Source: Actinomycetes bacterium (GTDB lineage: Bacteria > Actinomycetota > Actinomycetes > Actinomycetales > Cellulomonadaceae). Taken from it: a stretch of DNA of 61,496 nucleotides. How positions within the stretch are numbered: position 1 is the first letter of the stretch; every line of letters starts with the position of its first letter. The translations under genes and the position numbers were made by a program. The notes under the pieces were generated by a model. That model saw only the letters and a program-made list of their open reading frames with translations, ran no database searches and was not told the origin of the DNA. This document shows positions 46,421 to 54,571 of this stretch, in pieces. The stretch spans positions 1-61,496 of the forward strand of contig JAEYUL010000043.1 of the NCBI GenBank assembly GCA_023432565.1, in the 5' to 3' direction.

Positions 46421-48310
46421 CTACGGCTTCCCGCCGGCGGCCAGGTACTGCGGTGCCACGACCTGCGACGAGTCGTCGGTGTGGGGGCCCTCGTCACGCG
46501 GGGACGGGCGCCGCGCGGGCGGGATCACGACCTCGAGCGGACGTCCGGGGTCGCGGTCACCGGGGACGTGGTGCACGGTCTCCGGTCGCGCGTCGCCGCC
46601 CGTGACCGGCGTCTCGGTCGCCGCCTCGGTGGTGAGCGCGTCGGGTTGCGCGACCCCGGGGTCACGTCCCTGGTCCTGTCCTTGGTCACGCTCCTGGTCG
46701 TGGTCCTGGTCCCGGTCCCGGTCCCGGTCCCGGTCCCGGTCCGTCACGGGGTCCCGGCCTTGCTCGTCGCCCTGTTCCGGGTCCTGGTCTGCGGCCGCGG
46801 CCGGGCCGTGAGGCACGTGCTGCGCGTCGGCAGGCTCGAGCGTCTCGGGCTGCGTCGCACGAGGATCGAGGAGGCCGGGCCACACGGGTGCGTCCGCGGC
46901 GCCGGGGCGGTTCGGGGGTGCCTCGTCAGTCCCCGAGGCGTGCCGTCCACCCTCGGCGGGGGAGGGCTCGGGGTCGATCGTGTGGTCGTAGCCGTAGCGC
47001 GACGACGACGTCCCCCGCACACGGTTGGCGACCGCGCCGATCACGGGCACGTGAGCGGCCGAGAGTGCGGTGACCGCACGCGCCACGTCGGGGCGTCGGG
47101 CGATGCCCATCCCCGTGACGAGCACCGCACCCCCACACGTGTGCGCGACGAGCAGGGCGTCCGTGACGGGCAGCAGCGGAGGGCAGTCGAGGATCGTGAA
47201 CTCGTACTCCTGCGCGAGCTGGTCGAGCACGGCGGCCATGCGCGGCGAGGACAGCAGCTCGCTCGGGTTCGGCGGCCTGCGCCCGGCGAGCACCACGTCG
47301 AGCCCGTCCGGTCCGTACGGCTGCACGATGTCCGCGATCGTCGCGCGGCCGATGAGCACGGTCGAGAGCCCGACGGCGCCTTCGAGCCCGAGCATCACCC
47401 CGAGCGTGGGTCGTCGCAGGTCCGCCTCGACGAGGCACACGCGGTGCCCGGCCGCTGCGAGAGTCGACGCGAGGTTGGCCGCGGTCGTGCTCTTGCCCTC
47501 GCCGGGGACGCTGGACGTCACGACGAACAGCCGACGGTCCGCGCCCGCCGCGAGGAACGAGATGTTGGTGCGGAGCTGGCGGTACTCCTCGGCCCGCTGC
47601 GTGGCGGACGTGCCGGGCCCGAGCAGCGGCGAGCCCGCCCGGCGGTCCAGGCTGATCGACCCGATGAGCGGCGCGCCCGTGAGGCGCTCCAGGGACCCGG
47701 CGTCGCGCACCTTGGTGTCGAGAGTCTCGCGCAGGGCCAGCGCGCAGGCGCCGGCCGCGAGCCCGCCGATCGCGCCCAGGATGATCCACAGCGGCACGTT
47801 CGGCGAGGACGGCGCAGCCGGGGGAACGGCGCTGCGGATCGACTCCAGCCGCACCGTCTTCTCGCCGTTCTCCTGCTCGGGGACCAGCCCGCTCACAGCG
47901 GCGGTGAGGTTCTTGGCGATCGCGTTGGCGAGGTTCGCCGCACCCTGGGGCGACGGGTCCGTGGCGGTGATCGAGATGACGTTCGTGCCCAGCAGGCTGG
48001 TGACGGACAGCTGACGGGCCACCACCCCCGGCGTGACGTCCAGCCCGAGCTGCTCGATGGCCGGCTCGACGACGATGGGCCGGGTCGCCAGCTCGCTGTA
48101 GGTCCGGACCTGCTTCTGGGTGTAGTCGGACCCTTGTGCGAGGTCGTTCGTGCTGCCCGTGTCGGCGACGACGACGAGCTCGGCTCGTGCCGTGTAGGTG
48201 GGTGTGGCGAGGAGACCGGCGAGGGCTGCGACCAGGATCCCGACGGTGACGAACGACGCGAGCCCGAGCCAGTGGGCACGAGCGATGGCGACGTAGTCGC
48301 TGAACCGCAC
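46421..48310 (-). CDS. Fused Wzz chain-length regulator and BY-kinase (Wzc-like)
   Basis: A 629-residue membrane protein. The N-terminal Wzz domain has two membrane helices (about 14-36 and about 176-196). The CpsD/Wzc-type kinase domain (about 240-470) has Walker A SVPGEGKST (Lys273), Walker A' VCLVEADLRRP and Walker B FTILDCPPLL. These control polymer length and export. The last 150 residues are acidic and repetitive (alternating Asp-Arg, then Gln/Asp) and have one Tyr near the end, not the usual Tyr cluster. The GTG at 48310 follows GAGGAG by seven bases. Confidence 0.92.
   Translation of the reverse strand: MRFSDYVAIARAHWLGLASFVTVGILVAALAGLLATPTYTARAELVVVADTGSTNDLAQGSDYTQKQVRTYSELATRPIVVEPAIEQLGLDVTPGVVARQLSVTSLLGTNVISITATDPSPQGAANLANAIAKNLTAAVSGLVPEQENGEKTVRLESIRSAVPPAAPSSPNVPLWIILGAIGGLAAGACALALRETLDTKVRDAGSLERLTGAPLIGSISLDRRAGSPLLGPGTSATQRAEEYRQLRTNISFLAAGADRRLFVVTSSVPGEGKSTTAANLASTLAAAGHRVCLVEADLRRPTLGVMLGLEGAVGLSTVLIGRATIADIVQPYGPDGLDVVLAGRRPPNPSELLSSPRMAAVLDQLAQEYEFTILDCPPLLPVTDALLVAHTCGGAVLVTGMGIARRPDVARAVTALSAAHVPVIGAVANRVRGTSSSRYGYDHTIDPEPSPAEGGRHASGTDEAPPNRPGAADAPVWPGLLDPRATQPETLEPADAQHVPHGPAAAADQDPEQGDEQGRDPVTDRDRDRDRDRDQDHDQERDQGQDQGRDPGVAQPDALTTEAATETPVTGGDARPETVHHVPGDRDPGRPLEVVIPPARRPSPRDEGPHTDDSSQVVAPQYLAAGGKP
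46676..46742 (-). repeat. Six-base coding repeat (Asp-Arg dipeptide)
   Basis: A run of ACCGGG-type hexamers on the minus strand codes alternating Asp-Arg and then Asp-Gln/Asp-His in the tail of the Wzc-like kinase. Such short unit repeats can change length by slippage. Confidence 0.75.
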
Positions 48311-48446
48311 CTGCTCTCCTCTCGCTGGCCGGTGGTGGAGCGCGCGCGGTGCTGACCCGCCGCGTCGCCGCGTCGGCGAACCCGCCGACAACTCGGTGCC
48401 ATCTTCACACATCGGACAGCACGCGCCCGGGTGCAGTCCCCTCACA

Positions 48447-48497
48447 ATGAGAACTCACGAGAGCGCGAAAGTGGCACGTCGACGTCCGATTTCACCC
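48447..48497 (-). promoter_or_regulatory. Promoter C of the glycan locus (GGGTGAAA site)
   Basis: Minus strand GGGTGAAATCGGAC begins at 48497. A -10-like TCTCAT begins at 48452 (45 bases) and CATTGT at 48449. It lies before the Wzz/kinase gene. The same site is in the intergenic space of the divergent glycosyltransferase gene. Confidence 0.45.
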
Positions 48498-48519
48498 TGT
48501 TGCGCACCCGGTCAGGGCC

Positions 48520-48533
48520 TAGCCTCGGGGACA
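48520..48533 (+). promoter_or_regulatory. Leaderless -10 of the GT4 gene
   Basis: TAGCCT, seven bases, then ATG at 48533. No SD is present. Confidence 0.5.
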
Positions 48534-49810
48534 TGGTGACCCTCGACGACACTGCCCCTGCGCCGGACGTGAGCACGGCGTCGTCGCCGACCGCGGGCCT
48601 GGTCGGAGCGAGCGTGTGCGTCGTGGGCATCAACTACGCCCCCGAGTCCACCGGGATCGCGCCGTACACCACGGCCCTCGCGCGCGCCCTGCTCGCGGGC
48701 GGAGCGCAGGTGCGTGTCGTCACAGGCGTCCCGCACTACCCGCAGTGGCGTGTCACGGACGAGCGGTACCTGGAGGGCCGGCGGTGGCGCGAGGACGTCG
48801 ACGGCGTGCCCGTGGTCCGCGTGCGGCACCACGTCCCGCCGAGGGCGGACCTCGTCGGGCGGGCCCGGATGGAAGCCTCCTTCCTGCGCGGTGCGCTGTC
48901 GGTCGTGCGCCGCACCCCCGCTGACGCGATCGTCGCCGTCACGCCGTCCCTCGCGGGTCTGGGCGCCGGCCTGCTCGGCCGCCGCGGGGCGCCGCTCGCT
49001 GTGGTCGTGCAGGACATCACCGGCGCGGGTGCGGCCGAGTCCGGCACGACCGGGCGGCTGGCCGGTGCCCTGATCGGTGCGGGTGAGCTCGCCGCGCTGC
49101 GTCGTGCCGACCTCGTGGGCGTGATCGCCCCGCGGTTCGGCGAGCGGCTCGTCGAGCAGGGCGTCGAGGCCGGACGGGTCGTGGACCTGCCGAACTTCAC
49201 GCACATCGAGCCGAGCTCGCTCACGCGCCACGAGGCGCGCGCGGTGCTCGGATGGGACGACGGCGAGGTCCTCGCGCTGCACACCGGGAACATGGGCATG
49301 AAGCAGGGCCTGGAGACGGTCGCTGCCGCCGCGCGGCTGACCGCGCCGGGCACCCGGTACTGCCTGCTCGGTGACGGCAACCAGCGCACTGCGCTCGAGG
49401 CGCAGGCCGAGGGCGTCGCCGCGTTGACGATGCACCCGCCCGTCGACGACGCCACCTACCCGGTGGCGCTGGCCGCGGCGGACGTGCTGGTGCTCTCGGA
49501 GCGCCAGGGCGTGCGCGAGATGAGCCTGCCCAGCAAGCTCACGTCCTACGTCGCGGCGGGCCGCCCGGTCGTCGCCGCGGTCGAGCCTGGCGGGATCACG
49601 CACACGCTCCTGCTCGAGCACGGCGCAGCCGAGCTCGTCCCCGCGGGTGACGCCGCGGCTCTCGACGAGGCGGTCCGCCGTGTCGCGGCCGACGGCGCGC
49701 GCAGCGCCGAGCTCGTCGCCGCGGGGCGGCGCATGGGGGAGCGGCTGTGGTCGGCGCAGGCCGCGCAGGACCGGTACCGCGACTTCGTCCTGCGGCTGCT
49801 CGGGTCCTGA
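48533..49810 (+). CDS. GT4-family glycosyltransferase (WcaI-like)
   Basis: A 425-residue GT-B enzyme. VVGINYAPESTGIAPYTTALARAL, VTGVPHYPQWRV and LPNFTHIEP are close to the WcaI/WbuB group of glycosyltransferases acting on lipid-linked sugars. The nucleotide-sugar side (LHTGNMGMKQGLETV, then LPSKLTSYVAAGRPVVA) fits GT4. The sugar is unknown. The ATG at 48533 was chosen because TAGCCT sits seven bases before it. The polymerase gene starts two bases after its stop. Confidence 0.87.
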   Translation: MVTLDDTAPAPDVSTASSPTAGLVGASVCVVGINYAPESTGIAPYTTALARALLAGGAQVRVVTGVPHYPQWRVTDERYLEGRRWREDVDGVPVVRVRHHVPPRADLVGRARMEASFLRGALSVVRRTPADAIVAVTPSLAGLGAGLLGRRGAPLAVVVQDITGAGAAESGTTGRLAGALIGAGELAALRRADLVGVIAPRFGERLVEQGVEAGRVVDLPNFTHIEPSSLTRHEARAVLGWDDGEVLALHTGNMGMKQGLETVAAAARLTAPGTRYCLLGDGNQRTALEAQAEGVAALTMHPPVDDATYPVALAAADVLVLSERQGVREMSLPSKLTSYVAAGRPVVAAVEPGGITHTLLLEHGAAELVPAGDAAALDEAVRRVAADGARSAELVAAGRRMGERLWSAQAAQDRYRDFVLRLLGS

Positions 49811-49811
49811 G

Positions 49812-51338
49812 GTGTCCGTCGCCGCCACCAGCGGTCCGGGTGTCGCGCAGACCGCCGACCCCTCCCGGGCGCCAGGGCTCCCCGCCCGGTGGGCCGTGTT
49901 CCTCGTGGTTGCGGCCGTGCTGTGCGGGCTGGTGCCGGTGCTGCTGCTGCAACAGGTCGAGGACGCGGGGCGAAGCGGCGCGTGGGGGCTCACGCTCGCG
50001 TTGATGGTCTGGGCGGGGATCAGGATCGCCCACCGGGTCGCCGACGGGCGCCCTGCGCTCTTCGACTTCGTGTTCTGGCTGTTCGTCTACATCTTCCTGG
50101 GCCTGGCCCCGACCGCGCAGATCCGCGCCGACCAGGTCTCGACGACGACGCCGGGCATGGACCCCGTGCTCGACAGCCGGATCGCCACGACCGTCTGGAC
50201 CGGGGTGCTGTGCTACGAGGCCGGTCGGTTCGTCGCACGCCATCTGCGGCGTCCCCCGGGCGTGGCACCGAAGGCCGTACGCCTCGACGTCGTGCCCGGC
50301 CGCGCGGTGGTGCTGACCGTGGTGGGCATCCTCGCCGCGGGGTACTACATCATGAAGATCGGGCCCTCGACCCTCTTCCTCAGCCGCTACGCCGCGTACG
50401 ACATCCGCTCGCAGCGCATGCCCGACGTCGCGCTGCGATCGATGCTCGCGGGCGCTGGCTCCTACCCCCTGCTGATCGCAGCAGGCGTCTACCTGCGGGT
50501 GTGGGTCACGCGCGTGCTCGGTCCCTCGTCGGCGCGGTACCTGCCGCTGCTCGTGCCCACCGTCGCGGTGCTCCTGGTGGTGGTGAACCCGATCTCGTCG
50601 GCGCGCTACGACTTCGGGACGGTGGCGTTCGCACTCGTGGTCCTCGTCGGTGCGGTCGGCACGAGACACCGCGCGCGCCTGACGATGGCCGGGACGGTCG
50701 CGGCCTTCCTGTTCGTCTTCCCGATCGCCGACGCGTTCCGCACCGACCGGGTCAACACCACCCGCAACGGCTTCTTCGGCGAGTACCTGGCCAACGCCGA
50801 CTACGACGCGTTCTGGCAGATCGGCAACGCGCTGTCCTACGTCGGCGACGGCCTCGTGCGTCCGTTGCGCCAGGCGCTGGGCGTCGTGCTGTTCTGGGTG
50901 CCGCGCGGGTCCTGGCCGGACAAGCCCGTGGACACCGGCATCTTGCTCGCCGACTACCGCGGCTACTCGTTCACCAACCTCTCGGCGCCCCTGTGGGCGG
51001 AGCTGCTGGTCAACGGCGGTATCGCACTGCTGGTGCTGGGCTTCGTCGGGCTCGGCATCGCGCTCGGGCGCCTCGACCTGCGGATCGTGCGGGCACTGCT
51101 GGGGGGCGGCCAGCTCTGGGCGATCGTCGGTGCGGTGTTCCCGGTCTACATGGTCATCCTGCTGCGCGGGTCGCTGCTGCAGGCCACCGGCACCCTGGCG
51201 GTCGCCGTCGCGTGCGTGCTGTACGTGCGCCGCTCGAAGCGCGCGACCGCCCCACCGGGCACGGTCGCGCGCAGCGGCTCCAGCGCGACTCAGGCCGACG
51301 AGCGCGCGGCGGGCGACGCCCCGACCTCGCCGACGTAG
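49812..51338 (+). CDS. Wzy-like polysaccharide polymerase
   Basis: A 508-residue polytopic protein with about 12 membrane helices and a large periplasmic-side loop (about 290-370) containing FRTDRVNTTRNGFF and PRGSWPDKPVDTG. This pattern fits O-antigen/oligosaccharide repeat-unit polymerases. The C-terminus is a short hydrophilic tail. The GTG starts one base after the GT4 stop, so the pair is coupled. The last 49 bases overlap the 3' end of the convergent GT4 gene. Confidence 0.8.
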   Translation: MSVAATSGPGVAQTADPSRAPGLPARWAVFLVVAAVLCGLVPVLLLQQVEDAGRSGAWGLTLALMVWAGIRIAHRVADGRPALFDFVFWLFVYIFLGLAPTAQIRADQVSTTTPGMDPVLDSRIATTVWTGVLCYEAGRFVARHLRRPPGVAPKAVRLDVVPGRAVVLTVVGILAAGYYIMKIGPSTLFLSRYAAYDIRSQRMPDVALRSMLAGAGSYPLLIAAGVYLRVWVTRVLGPSSARYLPLLVPTVAVLLVVVNPISSARYDFGTVAFALVVLVGAVGTRHRARLTMAGTVAAFLFVFPIADAFRTDRVNTTRNGFFGEYLANADYDAFWQIGNALSYVGDGLVRPLRQALGVVLFWVPRGSWPDKPVDTGILLADYRGYSFTNLSAPLWAELLVNGGIALLVLGFVGLGIALGRLDLRIVRALLGGGQLWAIVGAVFPVYMVILLRGSLLQATGTLAVAVACVLYVRRSKRATAPPGTVARSGSSATQADERAAGDAPTSPT

Positions 51339-52435
51339 ACGCGCTCGAGCTCGTCCCGCACCGCGTCCATCGAGAGCTCGGCACGGCACAGCTCGCGGCC
51401 CGCCAGGCCGGCGGCGCGTGCCTCGTCGGGTGAGTCGAGCAGCCGGGCGACGCCCGTGGTGAGCTCGTCCAGGCTCGGCCCGACGACCACGCCCGCCCCG
51501 TGGCGTCGGATGCGACCTGCGAGTCCGCACGTGTCGGTCACGACCACCGGCACACCCGCGGCCATCGCCTCGATGACGGACATCGGGAAGGGCTCGTCGA
51601 CGCTCGGCAGCACGGAGACGCTCGCCGCCGCGGCGCGCGTCGCAGCCTCGTCCAGCGGGAGGGGACCCACCCAGGCGATCCGGCCGTCGGCGTCGTCGCG
51701 GTCCAGCAGGGCGCGGACGTGGCTGCCCTCGCCCTCGTCAGGCCCGACGAGCGTGAACCTCGCGTCGGGGAACCGGCGCGCCAGGCGCTGCGCCGCCTCG
51801 ACGAACATCCCGGGCCGCTTGCGGGGCGCGAGCCGGGCCAGGTACAGCACCTCGCGCGGCAGCGCGGGATCGACCGCCGGCGGGATCGGGACGGCGTTGA
51901 CCAGGGGGACCAGCGGCAGGTCGACGCCGGCGACGGCGAGGACGTCGTCACGCTCGCGGTCGGTCAGGTGCAGCACGGCTGCTGCGTCACGCAGGACCGG
52001 CCGGGTCCAGCGGGCGTCGAGCGGCCGGGCGAGCGGGTGCGAGCTCGGGTCGATCATGCCGTGCGTCTGCAGCACGTAGCGCACCCCTGCCCGCTGGGCG
52101 AGCCGGGCGGCCGGCAGCGTGACGAGGTCGCGCGCCAGGTGGATGTGCACCACGTCCGCGCTGCGCACCGCGGAGCGCAGCCAACGCTGCAGGCCCGGGC
52201 TGCTCAGGCCCGCGAAGCCTGTGCCCGGCACCACCCGGCGCACGGGGAACAGCCGCACGCGCTGCCCGTCGACGTGCGTCGGCAGCTCCGCGAAGCCCGC
52301 GGCACCGCCGACGAGCTCGACATGGTGACCCGCGGCGCGCAGTGCGGACGCGTGGTGCAGCGCGACGCGCGTGGGGCCGCCGTAGGTGCCGTCGGGGGAG
52401 AAGAGTGTGACGACCGACAGGATCCGCAGCGTCAT
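51290..52435 (-). CDS. GT4-family glycosyltransferase
   Basis: A 381-residue GT-B glycosyltransferase. FSPDGTYGGPTRVALHHASAL (donor and acceptor side), VVHIHLARDL, THGMIDPSSHPLARP and the C-terminal LPSVDEPFPMSVIEAMAAGVPVV (the E-x7-E region of GT4) are clear. It adds one sugar to the repeat unit. Its ATG overlaps the stop of the acetyltransferase by four bases, so it is third in the fucose operon. Confidence 0.9.
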   Translation of the reverse strand: MTLRILSVVTLFSPDGTYGGPTRVALHHASALRAAGHHVELVGGAAGFAELPTHVDGQRVRLFPVRRVVPGTGFAGLSSPGLQRWLRSAVRSADVVHIHLARDLVTLPAARLAQRAGVRYVLQTHGMIDPSSHPLARPLDARWTRPVLRDAAAVLHLTDRERDDVLAVAGVDLPLVPLVNAVPIPPAVDPALPREVLYLARLAPRKRPGMFVEAAQRLARRFPDARFTLVGPDEGEGSHVRALLDRDDADGRIAWVGPLPLDEAATRAAAASVSVLPSVDEPFPMSVIEAMAAGVPVVVTDTCGLAGRIRRHGAGVVVGPSLDELTTGVARLLDSPDEARAAGLAGRELCRAELSMDAVRDELERVYVGEVGASPAARSSA

Positions 52436-52974
52436 GAGGCCGGCTCGGGCTGCCGTGCCGAGGGTGCCAGGACGACCGCACCGGCGGGGACGTCGCGCGT
52501 CACGAGTGCGGTGGCGCCGACGACGGCGTCCGCGCCGATCGTCACGCCGCGCAGCACCGTCGCGCGCGCCGCGACCCAGGCGCCGTCCTCGACGACGATC
52601 GGGGCGTTGTCGAACTCGAAGGTCGGTGAGCGGCGGTCGTGGCTGCCCGTGCAGAGCAGGACCTGCTGCGAGAGGCAGACGTCCGAGCCGATGGTGATCG
52701 GCTCGAGGTCGAGCAGGTGCGCTCCCTCACCGATCCAGGTGTGGTCCCCGACCGTGAGCTTCCACGGCCAGTGCACATGCACGTCGTGCCGGATCACGCA
52801 GCCGGTGCCGATCGTCGCGCCGAACGCGCGCAGGATCGCCACGCGCAGGCTCACGGGGCACCACCACCGGGTGACGACCAGCCCGCTGACGAGCAGCCAC
52901 AGCGCCTGCACGGGTGCGGGGCGGCCCTTGTCGTAGCCCACGCCGGTGAAGCCGGCCAGCCTGCGCCTCGTCAT
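52432..52974 (-). CDS. Hexapeptide acetyltransferase (WcaF-like)
   Basis: A 180-residue left-handed beta-helix protein of the CysE/LacA/NodL/WcaF group. GTGCVIRHDVHVHWPWKLTVGDHTWIGEG, ITIGSDVCLSQQVLLCTGSHD and IGADAVVGATALVTRDVPAG are diagnostic. It likely acetylates the sugar added in this pathway. It overlaps its neighbours on both sides by four bases (ATGA), between GDP-fucose synthase and the GT4 gene. Confidence 0.88.
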   Translation of the reverse strand: MTRRRLAGFTGVGYDKGRPAPVQALWLLVSGLVVTRWWCPVSLRVAILRAFGATIGTGCVIRHDVHVHWPWKLTVGDHTWIGEGAHLLDLEPITIGSDVCLSQQVLLCTGSHDRRSPTFEFDNAPIVVEDGAWVAARATVLRGVTIGADAVVGATALVTRDVPAGAVVLAPSARQPEPAS

Positions 52975-53942
52975 CCGCGCAACCGGTCCTCGTTCTGCAG
53001 GTACCACCGGTAGGTGGACGCGAGCCCGTCCCGCAGCGAGATCGAGGCCTTCCAGCCGAGGGAGTTGATCCGGTCGACGGACAGGAGCTTGCGCGGGGTG
53101 CCGTCGGGCTTCGTCGTGTCCCACGTGATGGTCCCGTCGTAACCGACCACGTCGGCCACGGTCTCGGCGAGCTCGCGGATGCTGACGTCCTCGCCCACGC
53201 CGATGTTGATCGGGACCGGGTCGTCGTAGTGCTCCAGCAGGAACAGCACGGCGGAGGCGACGTCGTCGCTGTGCAGGAACTCCCGGCGCGGCGTGCCCGT
53301 GCCCCAGCAGACCACCTCGCGCGCGCCGTCGCGCACTGCCTCGTGGAAGCGGCGCACCATCGCCGGGAGGACGTGCGAGCCGGTCGGCGAGAAGTTGTCG
53401 CCCGGGCCGTACAGGTTCGTCGGCATCGCCGAGACGTACGGCAGGCCGTGCTGGCGGCGGATGGCCTGCACCTGCAGGACCCCGGAGATCTTGGCGATCG
53501 CGTACGCGTCGTTGGTCTCCTCGAGCGGGCCCGTGAGCAGGGAGTCCTCGGTGATGGGCTGCGGCGCGAGCCGCGGGTAGATGCAGGTGGAGCCGAGGAA
53601 CAGGAAACGCTGCACACCCGTGCGGACAGCCGCGTCCATGAGGTTCACCTGGATGCGCAGGTTGTCCGACAGGAAGTCCGCCGGGTACGTCGCGTTCGCC
53701 AGGATCCCGCCGACGCGCGCCGCGGCGTCGACGACCACCGCCGGGCGTGCCCGGTCGAAGAACGCCTCGACGGCAGCCCGGTCGCGCAGGTCGAGCTCGG
53801 CGGACGTCGCGCCCACGAGGTCCGTGCATCCACGGGCCTCGAGCGCGCGCCAGACCGCGGAGCCGACGAGGCCGCGATGGCCGGCGACGTAGATCCGCGC
53901 TGCGCGGTCCAGCGGGTACGGGGCACTGAGCGGCTCGGGCAT
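52971..53942 (-). CDS. fcl: GDP-L-fucose synthase
   Basis: A 323-residue short-chain dehydrogenase that converts GDP-4-keto-6-deoxymannose to GDP-L-fucose with NADPH. It has IYVAGHRGLVGSAV, STCIYPRLAPQPI and the Tyr147-x3-Lys151 catalytic pair (DAYAIAKISG), then TNLYGPGDNF. The partner GDP-mannose 4,6-dehydratase (gmd) is not in the window. The ATG is seven bases after TAGGGT on the minus strand, so the transcript is probably leaderless. It heads a three-gene overlapping operon. Confidence 0.93.
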   Translation of the reverse strand: MPEPLSAPYPLDRAARIYVAGHRGLVGSAVWRALEARGCTDLVGATSAELDLRDRAAVEAFFDRARPAVVVDAAARVGGILANATYPADFLSDNLRIQVNLMDAAVRTGVQRFLFLGSTCIYPRLAPQPITEDSLLTGPLEETNDAYAIAKISGVLQVQAIRRQHGLPYVSAMPTNLYGPGDNFSPTGSHVLPAMVRRFHEAVRDGAREVVCWGTGTPRREFLHSDDVASAVLFLLEHYDDPVPINIGVGEDVSIRELAETVADVVGYDGTITWDTTKPDGTPRKLLSVDRINSLGWKASISLRDGLASTYRWYLQNEDRLRG

Positions 53943-53955
53943 AACGGACACCCTA
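53942..53955 (-). promoter_or_regulatory. Leaderless -10 of the fcl operon
   Basis: TAGGGT on the minus strand (first base 53955), seven bases, then ATG at 53942. The GGGTGAAA site B lies about 40 bases further upstream in the opposite orientation. Confidence 0.5.
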
Positions 53956-53989
53956 CGGACGGCCCTGGTGGGCGCGGCAGAAGCTGTCC

Positions 53990-54041
53990 GGGTGAAAGTC
54001 GGGCCAAGACGGATGATTCCGACATTGCGGACGTCTAGTGT
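53990..54041 (+). promoter_or_regulatory. Promoter B of the glycan locus (GGGTGAAA site and -10)
   Basis: GGGTGAAAGTCGG begins at 53990 and TAGTGT at 54036 (46 bases). AAGACGGATGATT in the spacer resembles AAGACGGCTGACT of promoter A. It serves the nucleotidyltransferase at 54090 and lies between it and the divergent fcl operon. Confidence 0.55.
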
Positions 54042-54089
54042 GTGGGTGGCGACGAGGTGTCGCGGAGGTGACGAACGGGGGGGGTGACC

Positions 54090-54527
54090 ATGCGCGTGGG
54101 TTACGCCGCAGGTGCGTACGACCTCTTCCACGTCGGCCACCTGAACATCCTGCGCCACGCCCGCCAGCACTGCGACCACCTGATCGCCGGCGTCGTCTCG
54201 GACGAGATGCTTCTGCTCACCAAGGGTCGCGCCCCCGTGGTGCCGCTCGCGGAACGCATGGAGATCGTCGCGCACATCGCCTACGTCGACCAGGTCCACG
54301 CCGAGACGGTGCCGGACAAGCTCGAGACGTGGAAGCAGCTGCACTTCGACGTGTTCTTCAAGGGCGACGACTGGCGGGGGACGCCCAAGGGTGTCGAGCT
54401 GGAGCGGCGCTTCGCCGAGGTCGGTGTCGAGGTCGTCTACTTCCCGTACACGGCGCACACGTCGAGCACCGCGTTGCGCCGCGCGCTCGCGCTGCTCGAG
54501 GGTGAGCGCGCGGCGACCGCGATCTGA
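54090..54527 (+). CDS. Cytidylyltransferase-like nucleotidyltransferase (TagD fold)
   Basis: A 145-residue nucleotidyltransferase. The N-terminal GAYDLFHVGH (His14, His17), LLTKGRAPVVPL, KGDDWRGTPKG and a serine/threonine-rich TSSTALRR near the end are the motifs of the TagD/RfaE-C/Pect group. It likely activates an alcohol phosphate with CTP or ATP. A run of eight G before the ATG gives a ribosome site. In this locus it may supply a CDP- or ADP-alcohol. Substrate is not visible. Confidence 0.82.
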   Translation: MRVGYAAGAYDLFHVGHLNILRHARQHCDHLIAGVVSDEMLLLTKGRAPVVPLAERMEIVAHIAYVDQVHAETVPDKLETWKQLHFDVFFKGDDWRGTPKGVELERRFAEVGVEVVYFPYTAHTSSTALRRALALLEGERAATAI

Positions 54528-54571
54528 CCTCGCCCCAGCCCGCGCGCGGTCGGCCGCGGCCCCGCGTCCCG

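Noticed and set aside
46676..46742. Short tandem repeats that could suggest a CRISPR or minisatellite
   Set aside because: The repeat is 6 bases, in frame, and codes the kinase tail. There are no spacers.
48401..48410. GTGTGAAGAT on the minus strand, similar to promoter F
   Set aside because: The first bases differ and no -10-like hexamer lies 45 bases downstream.
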